Origin: Tridacna crocea
Lineage: Eukaryota; Mollusca; Bivalvia; Cardiida; Cardiidae
Assembly (NCBI GenBank): GCA_943736015.1
Contig: OX031063.1
Coordinates: 5,251,001 to 5,315,000 of the forward strand
Direction of reading: 5' to 3'
Length of the DNA stretch: 64,000 bases
Part shown: piece by piece, positions 20,330-32,300 of the stretch
How the letters are laid out: each line of letters opens with the position of its first letter
How positions within the stretch are numbered: position 1 is the stretch's first letter
Made by a program: the position numbers and the translations under genes
Notes under the pieces: model-generated
Databases searched by the model: none
What the model was told of the DNA's origin: nothing
The model's input: the letters and a program-made list of their open reading frames with translations, nothing else

Positions 20330-23300
20330 CTGGAATAAAGTAACAAAAGTTCAACGTGAATATACAAGTATACATGTAGATAGAGGATTTTTTTTTCGGT
20401 GAAAGATCGAAATTTATTTCATCGAGTGAACATCATTGGTAATATTTTCACGAGTGGCGCATGATGTTCACGAGATGTAATCAGTTTCGATCTTTCACCT
20501 TAAAGAACAAATATTCTATTTATTTCATGCTTTTTACCCTTTTGGGGGGATTTACATCAAAACACATTACAGTTTTGTCCGTTAATTCCCCGTGGCGTAC
20601 CCTCTCCGCATAGCAACGCATAACAATATTACATAAAAAAACGAGAAATACAGGTTAAATTACGTCATCGTTAAATTACGTCATCGTTTCAATCGATTTT
20701 TAGCCATATCACGGCAACAGGTGACTCCATATAAAGCATAATCTGGCAAAAGTGTATTTTAGGCTGACCTGGGTCAAACCTTTTTTTTTGTGGGTCAAAA
20801 ATATGTTGGTGCTCTTGTTTTGTTGGGCTTGACACGATCACTTGAGGTAGCCCATATTTAAATTGTATGTTTTCTGCCGCAGCCAAAAATATTCTGCCAA
20901 AACAAATAAATAGGAAATGGTGTGATGTTTAGTTTATCTTTTGTTAGATGCGTCCACAATAATATTCAACTGTCTAAAATTGTTGAATAAAATATCTAGG
21001 CGAATCTGATTTACAATTCAGATTTTGTCCGAACATGTCAATAAATAATATCCCTGCCGAATGATCAAAGTGTCGGTACACGGATCGGACGTATATGAGT
21101 ACTTTATAACCATCTACAGGACGAACAATCGATTGACTACATCTGTTTTACTGACACGTCGACTCCATAAATAAATAAACGGATCACCTTAAAGGCCCAG
21201 TAAAGGCCAAAACATCACAGCAGGTGTCACCATACATTTAGATTTAAATCATACCATTTAAAAGTATGAACAAATATTGTGTTGATGACAGTCTGTTAAA
21301 TTGTGGTCGGGCCATATGAAAGTCACTGGTAGGAGAAAAAAAAATCTGGCAAAAAGTAAGCAAAAGACACGGCTACCCGGCGAAGTTTAACTTGGTTTTG
21401 ATTTTTTTTTTTCTGTCAGCAACTAATACTTTAATCGACAGACTGTCATCAAATGCATTTTAATACCTGCATTGTTTACTTTTTGGCTTCATTGAAACTT
21501 TCAGTGGCATTTTTTCCTCTTTCTAATAGCCGATAACTTTTGAAAATATTGTTGCAAAAGAAGTTATGGAAGCTATGAAAATATAATTCAAGCTGCCTTA
21601 TACTAGGCAAGTCCTTACATAATCATAGATCTTTCCATCATTTTCGTATAACAACTGATTAAATCATGAGATAGACTGGTCCTTGGACTTACAGATAATT
21701 CAACAATAGCGAAAAGTATCGACTCATATCAGCCTGCGCGGATTGCGCAGGCTGATATGAGTCGATACTTTTCGCTCATCCGTTATATCCACTTTTCAGA
21801 GGCCGTGACTCCTTAAGTAATCTTAACCATTCTACATAGAAAGGTCAGCCTTCTTACTTTCTTTCTGATGAGGTGATCTATGATGAAAGGGAAGTAAACA
21901 AGTGAATCATATTGCTTTTAGATTTATGAATTTCTCCAGTGGAGAATATTTCATCATATAGACTCCATTGTTAATGTAGCCATAACGATTTTTCTTATCT
22001 TACACACGATTGGTATAAGATGTGGTGACGTAATAGGAACATTATTAGTTGTACGGTAGCGGTACGACATGATTCACCACAGTCGTGAACAAGTTTCCCA
22101 GTCCCCTGCCACCTGACTGTACAATGAATTCATTATACTGGAAAGTTTTAGCATTCCCACGCCTATTAAGCAAATTACCTATTTCTTGGTTTAAAAGAAT
22201 TGAGTACGCTGAGAAAGTAGAACTTCCCTTCAAAGTGGCCAATTCAATAAAAACTGACGTCACTGGAAACTGACGTCAATGAAACCTTGGTCATACGTGC
22301 TAAACCGTACAGTTTGGCGCATAATCTTGACGTTAATCTTGATCGAAACCGCCATTTTGGATGTTTTGTTGATAGTGTAGACATGTTTACGTGGCTCCGA
22401 AAGGGAAACTGCTTTTACGTTGGTTTTGCCAGCGTACATGATATAATTATATATGTTCGGGGCATATTGTCCAATCAGATCTCAAGAAATGTCTTTGCAG
22501 TATAATAATGTGTTACGTAATCTATGAAATCATCATATTTCGTTCGTCATTTTCAAATCGCGTCAGAATCAATTTCACAGGTCAGTCTAACTGTAAAATA
22601 AGTGATCTTGAGTCAGCATAGTTCTTTTTATTATAATTTGGATTGAAAACAAGTTGTCAAAATATTCTTGTATTTTCTTTCGTGAATGTACACGCCTATC
22701 AAAGTCGTGAATCACTCTGATTTATAACCATAAGATTGTATACTACTCAACATTTGCTAGGGATCACCATATTAGATTCACTCTGGATCTATATGTGGCA
22801 TGTATCATGTATGGTTTTATAATATGTTACATTGCCACACTGATTAATAAAATCACCGGTGGAAATGGATCTTTAACCCTTTACCTCATAATGCCGACTG
22901 TTACAGACACAGAGAAAGACGCCGCTGGAAAACATTGTTGGAAAAGGAGAAAATGCTGGATACCAGCATTTTCTCCTTTTTCAATAATGTTTTCTACCCT
23001 ATGATAGACAGCACTTTGTATGTTGCATTTGGTTTTTAGTCAGCAAATGCTTTCAACTGAGACAATTCTGGAATTTTATATTGTGGTAAGCAGTTTTTGC
23101 AAAACTGTTGCGACATATACACCCATACTGAAATATGTAAGTGATCCCTATCAAATGGTGAGTAGTATATTTCATCTTCTCTAGTAAATTTGTACTGTTG
23201 AATAAAATATGTTTAAACTAACCATTAACGTCTTATCTCAAAAAAATTTTTAACGAACAGTTTCTTTTTTTTTTTTTAACTTTGCACAGAAAAGCTCATC

Positions 23301-26300
23301 CTTTCTCTAGGAGACTACATTAAAAACTAATTTCTAGATCCATTCTATGAAATTTCATATCAAGATCGAATTGATGTCTACAACTAATCCTAACATGACA
23401 CTTGAATTCGGCTATATAAACACGGTGCAACGAAAGCGTAGTTAATTCTGTTCTTCCATGTAGAGTGACGTCATTTCATAAAAAAGTGGCATAATTCTGT
23501 TTAAAGTAAGTTATTCAATACAATATAATCTGCATCCAAGTTTTCACTCCAAGTATGAACATGTTTTCCTTTGTTTAAGATTCGATCATGTTAGAATCAA
23601 AATAATCTTCATTCTATCGTGGTTTATCCTTTATAAACCAAAGTTGTAAGTTATGAGGCACAGTAAATAAACCACGAGGGCAATAGCCCGAGTAGTTTAT
23701 TCATTGCGTATCATAGCTGATTTAAAATTGACGTGGTTTAAAATTGAATGATAAACTACGATAGAAAGAAGATTATTTCGTTTCTAACATTACCAACAAT
23801 GAAAACGTGGATGCAGATTATATTCCATCGATAAACTTGCCTACTTACTTAATACAGGGGAAGGACCGATTCTAAGTTGGTAGAACTTGTGGTCCAACCC
23901 CATTTCACTTATGAATAAAATATGTTTAAACTAAACTACTTAATACAGAATGACGTCACTCTATATTAGAGAATAACGTAGACTTCACCACGCTTCCGTT
24001 GCACTGCGTTTATAGTACCGAATTTATGTGCCACATTAGAATCCTTAATATACGTACCGCCGACATTAACAATGGCGTGACGGCTCCTTGGTAGTTGCAG
24101 GTAGTACGCGGTCTGATCGTTGGCACGTAAAGGTACCACCCTGCAGTAACGTCCAATAGCCTCGCTCTCTGTGAATATCATCACTGGGTTCACACCAGCC
24201 TGGATATAGAGAGAATATATATGTGACACATCACGCAAAAAGGGACCTTCTGGTAACTGCGAAAAGTGTCAACCCTGGTCAGACTGCGCGAATTTCGCAG
24301 GCTGACCAGGGTTAGTACTTTTCGCTTTAATGACTTTTTTGTATCAAAAGTGGCCATTGTACCTTGTTATGCAATCATTTTTTTTAATTATCAACTTATA
24401 CTGACCTTCACTATCTTTGATCTGTTTTCATCTAATTGATGTACAGAATTCACAGCAGGTCAAATTCGCTTAACAAACTTTGGAATGGTAAAATTTTGCT
24501 GTGTAAAAAGTTCGTGGTATGGTCAGGTGGAAGAGAACTTTATTAGCTATACAGTCAGGTCACAAGGGACTCGAAAACTTGTTCACGACTGTGGTGAGTT
24601 ATGTCGCCCTGAGCCGAAGGCTTCACCACAGCCGTGAACAAGTTGTTCAGTCTCTTGCCACCTGATCATGTAACGAATTTATCATACTGCAAAGTTTTAC
24701 CATTCCAACGTTTGTTAAGCAGATTTTACCTGGTGTTTTTTTCTTCAAAAATTGAGTTCGCTGTCGAAGTAGAATTTTCCTTCCGAGTGCCCAAATTCAA
24801 TCGAAACTGGAGTCACTGGAAGCTTGGTAATACGTGCTAAAGCGTGCAGCTTGGTGGATAAGCCTTGATGGTAATCTTGATCGACCCCGCCATTTTGGAT
24901 ATTGTATTGATAGTGTAGTCATGTATAGGGGGCTCCTGAAAGGGAAACTGCTTTTACGTTGGTTTTGCCGGTGTATATGATATATGTTCTGTGCATATTA
25001 CCCAATCAGATCGCGATAAATTTCATTGCAGTATAAAATGGAAACTGATGCACGTCTTTTGTGAATCGTGTCGTCAGCGTGCCTTTGGCTCGAGATGACA
25101 TGACTCACCACTGTCGTGAACAAGTTTCCAAGAAGTTTCCATGTCACCTGCCACCCGACCTTACAACATTATACACACCTTCTTCGCCGCCGCTTTCATG
25201 CATTCCTTTGAAGCGTTGTCCCACTTTGTTGGTACTGTTATCACATATTTAATGGATGTGGACCGAATTAACAAATCCTTTGGTCCGTATCGAGCCGACT
25301 CGCCCAGGGAGTCGAAACAGTGATTCTTCAAGTATTTAAGAACGTTAGAGTAGACTGAGATTCCATTCATTGACTTCCCGCCTTCGGCTTCTACTAAAGT
25401 ATCTTTGCGAAATTGCTGGAAAAAAATTAAAACAAAAATTACACTATGGTTAATCCTTTTAACCCTTTACCCCATAAGGCATTTCTATGGTATCTCTAAT
25501 TGACCTTAAACAACAGCAAGGTTGAAGCTGTTTCTTGTGTGTTATGTGTATATGACACCTTTTGATAGCATAGAAAACATTGTGGCAAAAAGTGAAATTG
25601 CTCGTCACGAGCAATTTCACCTTTTGCCACAATGTTTTCCAAAGGCTCCTACAAGCAATGCGTAGAAATGAGTATCTGTGAAGTAAAGGGTTAAAACAGT
25701 ATCGTGTTAAAAAAGACCATAATCATTCAAAAGATCTTTGAAAAGAATGTGAAAAAAAGGAAAGAAGATGTAATCAAGCATTTTTCTTGTTTTCCCTTAT
25801 TTTCTACCCTTCTACCATGATGCAACCAACAAAAGTTTAGACTTATTTAAATAGAAAGCATTCTGCAGAGGACAATGAAAATGCGACTCTAAAATTGAAA
25901 TTCGATTTTTTTGTAAACCTGGAAAACACTGGAAAAAGGAAAAAATGTCGGTTATCGGCAAACGTGAGTACCGACGACTTCTCTCGGCAGATTCCCTGCG
26001 AATTTATGGTATGGATGACTTAAAATTGTCGGTATATTCCATACATGAATGTACCTAGGTGGGGACACCTTCTGTTTACATATTCCGCACAAAATTGTTA
26101 TTATTTGCGATCTATTTCGGTCTTCTCCGTACACAGAAAGGGCCGCTTTCTGTCGGTATATTCCGTGAAAGGTCGTCATTGCTGACGATCTTGTACGAGA
26201 TATGCCATGTGAAATTCGCGGTTAACGTCAGATCACTGGCCTTTTGAGATCTATTGGTCGATCACTGAACACTAAAAGTTTCCTTGGTCGATCATCGCAT

Positions 26301-29300
26301 ATCTATTTTAAGCGCATTGATGCATCGCTTGTGTATCACGGAATATACTCAACTTTTCATGAACACCGTTTCTATAGATAGAACATAGGTCACTCCCTCT
26401 AAATCGTATATATTAAGACAATGTGTGAAACGGAATTCCGTTTAAATCTTATTTTGACAGGGGTCGGGGATAAAATGTTCTTGTCTAGATATATGCAATA
26501 AAGATGGAATGGCCAATGTACTATTTATAGCAACGATGTCCGATATTGAAACTTTCATTATCCCTTTATTGACCAATAGAGTTTCAGGGGCCTATAGTTA
26601 GTTACTATGTAGACAGCGCTGTTTAATTACACTCCAGTAACCTTATCGTTCATTTGACATTGGTGTACAAATTCATTGGCGACACCACAAACATTATTAA
26701 CAACACACAATTAAATGAGCGTTATCCTGTTGACTTAATGAATAATCTATATCTTTAAACAGTGCACCAATTAGTATTATATGGCTTGGTCATGCGAAAA
26801 GGGGCATTTGGAAAATTTGCGTAAATTGTCGTCTCAGATTAGCCTGTTCTTCAGCAAATTTGCACATAAAAAAGAACAATATTAAAAAAAACGGAAAGTG
26901 TTGTTTCGGATTATCCGACACAGACTGCGCAAGCTGATTCGAGACGACACTTTACGCAAAAGTCCGAATGCCCGTTTTCGCGTGTTGCAGGCCATATTAT
27001 TGTAATGCCCTCTGTGTGGTTTGTGGTGTCTTCATTACGAAAATCACATTCACAGAAAGGGTTTTTGATAATCCATTTACATTTTGATGATTCTTTTTCT
27101 TTCTTTCTTTCTTTCTTACTTTCGTTCTTAGTTTTTGCTTTATCTCTTTCTTTCTTTCTTTCTTTCTTTTCTTACTTTTCTTTCTTTCTTTCTTTCTTTC
27201 TCCCTCTTTTTTTCCCTCTTTCACGTCGATTTTTTTGTTTTATGTATTATGTCGTTTTTGGTTCTTTTTGCTTTCTTTTTTCTATCTTTTTCTTTTCTTT
27301 CTTTCTTCCTTTTTTTCTTTCTTTCTTTCTTAATTTCTTTCTCTCTTTCTTTCTCTCTTTTTTTTCCCTTTCACGTCGAATTTTTTGTCTTATGTATTAT
27401 GTCGTTTTTGGTTCTTTTTTTTTTCCAAATTTCTTTCAAATTTCCTTTCGTTCAAATGTCTTTTGTTAAGATTTTCTTTCTCTTAAAAATTTTTAGCGTT
27501 CAATATCTTACAATTTTTTCTCTTGAAGACCCTTTCTGTGTTGCTGCCTGTTTTCATTTACTTAGTCTCTTTAAAACTTGCCCTCTTTTAAACGTTACCT
27601 CTGTTATACGACAATCAGAACGTATGATGGAGACCCAACTGTTTTTATACCTACTTCGCGCAATTCCTCATCGTTCAGTTTAAGGACAGGGTAACCTAAT
27701 AGGATTCGTGTAACATCGCCTTTCATCGCACGGATTCGGCTAAGACTCGGATTATTCGTAATCAGTGCGGGGAACCAGCATCTATCGGCTGATCGCTTAC
27801 GGATTTCCCGAGCCTCAGCCGATTCCGAAAGTTTCCTGGCGATGAAAGGCGATTTTACAGAAATCCGCATTAGGATGTCCTAACCTTAAGCTTTCTATTA
27901 CATTTCTTGTCTTTCAAGTTTTTAAAATGTTCTTAGAAGAGAAACGAATGAAAATGAAATAAAATCCGGTTAAAAAAAAGAGTTGAATTGATCAAGACTG
28001 GTAAGATTAAATAATTTATTTGCTAATTATGGCAAAATCAAATACTCATTCATACACTCGGGTCGTAAATAGGCGTTGTAACCTTTTCTTTCTGTTATGG
28101 CAGAGACGATGTCAAGAAGTGCTCTGAATTATAGTATCGTTTCTTGAACAATCTAATATTTTGAAAACATTGTGGAAAAAAGAAGCAATTGCTTGTAACA
28201 AGCAATTGCTTCTTTTTTCCACAATGTTTTCTGATCAGCTGCAGAGTTGTGAAAGACAAAATTCATTATGGTTATTGGTTACTTCTTAGAGAGCAGTATA
28301 TCTGGTAATTCCTTAGAAAAAAAGCAATTCTTTATGACATCGTCTTTATCATGTGCTTCTGATGACAAGGTGATTGTGAAAAATAACATACATTTTTCTT
28401 TAAAAGGGCAGCATAAAAAAGAAAAGGAAAGCGAGTGATATGTAATACTCAGAACCCGTTTCATGATTTATTGTTTTGTGTTTAATTCCGTTTTCAAAAT
28501 TATTCAGTTATATAGCGGTGGCCAGATCACCTATACCCGTGCTTTCCTGGAGTCTCTTTTACGTGTACTCCGCTCAAATCTATTTCAAGCCACGGGCTGC
28601 TTTCCCACATATCCATTGTCGAAACAATGGTCAGCGGTGGGAGAGGGAAGAATCCTGTCGCAGTGACAAGCATCAGTCCTCGGAAAGAAATCAGCCGAGC
28701 AAGAGATCGGACCCACGACCCTATGTTATAATCCTGTTTCACAATTGATGTAAACGAAATACCCTAGACCTTCATGACGGAAAAAGTCCCCTACAGCAAG
28801 CAAGGTGTTCATAATTAAAATTCACAAGCGTTGAGAAATATCTCAGAAAAATACAAATGTTTTTGAACTATTCGTTTTATAAAAAATAGAATGTTTGAGA
28901 GACATTTCTTTTTTAAAATACATTTTTTTTCTTTTCAGGGAATAAAGTTTAAAAGAATGAATTACGTCTTATGGAAGATATATTTGTTCAGTAGTGTTTT
29001 ACTATTCTATCAATATTGTCTAAGTGTTCGTCTTGTGTTTATTGTCTGTCGCCGCCGGTTGCCCACACGGGTGACGTTCCCAGAGTGCTATTGATCATTT
29101 CAGAGTGAGAGAGTGCGAGATATAGGACGATTGATTGATTGACTGTATGGTGATAAACCTTCTCAAAATCATTTCAGTTATATCACAGCGGCCAGTGCAC
29201 CTTTCCTGGAGTCTTTTAAACAGCACTCCGTATACTTTTCTTTCCAAGCCACAGGCTGCTTTCCCACATAACCATCGTCGAGACAATGGTCTGGGGTGAG

Positions 29301-32300
29301 AAAGGAATGAATCCTTTCGCAATGACTATCATCAACTCTGGTTAGAGAATTGGCCGAGCCAGAGATCGCGCCTACAGCCCCCAGCTCTCAAGTCCTGCTT
29401 GCTACCGACTGAGAAGTAATCTTTGCTGGCCAATGGGAATCGAACCCAAATATTCAGGTATAACGAGATAAAAAATCCCATGGTGTACCACTTGACTTAT
29501 CCGACTGACACCATCTATATACCACCACATGGCGCATTTCCACGGATTTTCAAATCCACTTATTGATGGATTTCGCCGAAACCAAACACTAGAAGTTGCG
29601 CATGCGCTCTACTAACTCTTCTTCCGGTTATACCTACACTTCACCTCAATGTGATAACACTCAGCTAAATTCCCTCAAATCATGGCTTCACCCTTCAGCA
29701 CAAAAAGAAAAGACCAGGTCCTATGCGGACAATTTAGACTAAGATCAGACTGCACGTTTTGTGCAGTCTTATCTTTGAACTAAGCATTTGGCTTCTGTAT
29801 TCAAGTTTGTGGGTTAAAAAAGATAAAAAAAAAAATCTTAATTTAAGAGGGATGTATTTTCAGGCGTCGATTGAGGTAGAATTTATATCTTTGAAGCTGT
29901 AAGAGTAATGCAGTCCACTTTAGGCCTATACACCAGAAAGAAACTGCGTTCAGGACTTACAGTACTTTGATTACATGTCTTCTCAGTTACATCAAACGAC
30001 GCCCCAACATGATTGGCGCCGATAACGGGGTAACAAATTAAGTTAATTCTTACTTAAGGTAGTAGACCCATAATACCTCTAGCGGGGCATAGCATAAGAT
30101 TTCTTGATAGCTGATAAATTCGGGTTTATACATATATAATACTTTTGCACATTTTAACCGACCAGAAATTCCTTCGATGTCCATCTTGAAATTATTTTTT
30201 TTATACTTTTGTTAGTTTCCAGAAAAGGGAGGTAATTATTATTTCCATTTGCTATGAGAATATAGTGATTTTAAATTTAAAAATGATAATTCTAAGAAGG
30301 ACAAAAAGGAAAAGGTAGCTCGGCGAAAGTAGCACAATAATACTCATTTTTAATAATAGAAAATTTCGTAGGATAATATCATATGGGAAATAGCTATTTT
30401 CTATTACGGGTCCACTACCTTAAAATCGATGCTAGTTGACTCATATGATGATTCCCTTAACGGGAAACAGAAGAAAGAAGAAATTGTTCGTTACAAGCAA
30501 TGTTTTCTTCGCGCATAATATCTCTAACGATTCACCAAAGAATTTCTGCCTAGCCCCGGTAGCTCTGTCGGTAGGCGTGGCTAACTTCTTTCCGCGGATT
30601 GATGGTAGTCGGGATTCCTTCCTCTCCCACCGCTGACTATGATTTCGACGATGGTTATGCGGGAAAGTAACCAGTGGCTTGGAGAGAAGATTGTGAGAAA
30701 TTCTGGTAAACTAGACTGCAGACAAAGCATTGATAGGTGCACTGGCCTTCGCGATATAAGTGAATAATTTTGAAAAAAAAAAGCGTTCAACAGAATACAG
30801 TAAATCAATAAACAAAATATTTTTATGTTTTAACGAGAGTGTATTTTGCAAATTTTGTAGGAAAAGGAGAAAATGCTGGTTACCAGCATTTTCTCCTTTT
30901 CCTACAAAGTTTGCAAAAAACTCTTTCCTCATGCGACGTTAAAACACTAGATTGTTAGGTATAAAGATAGGAAATCTTACCTTTGATTTCAGTTCTCCTT
31001 TAAACCGTTTAAAACAGTACCATGCTTCTTGCTGTTTGGATTCAATGAGCTGTGTAAACTTCCGTTCTGCCTCGTACCCGAAAGAATGTAAGGTTTTGTC
31101 TGGCTGTAACAATAGCGTGCTTGGAGCCTGAAATGTAGTGTGATAGTTTTGTCAGGGTCAAGAAACTGTATCAGGTTTCGAGAATTCGGCTCGAGGTGAC
31201 ATGATTCAACACAGCCGTGAACAAGTTTCCAAGTCCCCTGCCACATGATCGTACAACGAATTTATTATACTGCAAGGTTTTACCATTTTAAAGTTTGTTA
31301 AGCGAATTTTACACTTGTCTTTGGTTTAAAAAAATGAGTACGCTGACGAAGTAGAATTTCCCTTTTGGGTGTTCCAATTCAATGAAAACTGACGTCACTG
31401 GGAATTGACGTCACTGAAACCTTGGTATTACATGCTAAAACGTGCAGCTTGGCGCATGATCGTCATGGTAATCTTGATCGACCCCGCCAATTTGGATGTT
31501 GTGTTGAAAGTGTAGTCATGTATACGGGGGCTCCCGATAGGAAATTGCTTTTACCTTGGTTTTTGCCAGTGTGCATGATATATATGTATTGGACATACTA
31601 TCCAATCAGATCACGAGAAGTTTCTTTGCAGCGTGATAAATATATCTTACCCTGTGCATGTTCACTCATAGAAAACAAACGGTGACAATGGTGATGACTT
31701 TTTAGTGTTATGCATCAAAGAGGTGCATTTGATCCTCTTTTCAACAATTATAGTGGATTCTATCCCACAAAACAGCACATTCGCCAAGCCATGCTTCGTA
31801 AAGATGGTGTTAAGCACGCTTACAAAACATATCAACCCTTGTCAGTCTGTTTTCAGTCCGCACATAATTTGGGTCAAAACTTTTTATAATTGTTATTTAT
31901 GTTTTCTGCATCTCTAAGGACAAGTCTATTTCATTATTCAGTTGTCAAAAACAAAATGGATTTAAAGACGTATATGACAAATGTTGGCGCGCATGCATTT
32001 TTGACGTGGATATTAAACCAGAAGTGCCGATATGCATTTTTTTTGCATATAATGGTAATACTATTGGTGCACTGAAACAAGTAGCACTTTCTCCGGACAG
32101 TAGTTGTGAAGAAAAAAATGATGGATCTTTGAGCTATCACCGAGAAATGATAATAACTCTCCTGAGACGGCGTCACACATCTAATAAGTGTTAGGAAATT
32201 AAAAAGCAGGAAATTAAAATCTGAGGAAGTATAACGTTTACCACCTTGAAAGTTATCGTTTGAAAAGAATAAATCACTGTTATTTAGCAATTCATCCATT

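Noticed and set aside
24239-24360. Rho-independent terminator or riboswitch
   Set aside because: The GC hairpin is a dispersed repeat (family E) found at many sites and in introns of a eukaryotic gene.
27005-27683. Plus-strand Phe/Leu/Ser-rich ORFs of 154 and 182 codons
   Set aside because: They follow the CTTT tract and its internal duplication; composition is driven by the repeat.
31934-32299. Extra exon of the HSPA12-like gene
   Set aside because: Its protein does not match the family and exons 1 and 2 join directly in phase with a continuous family pattern.
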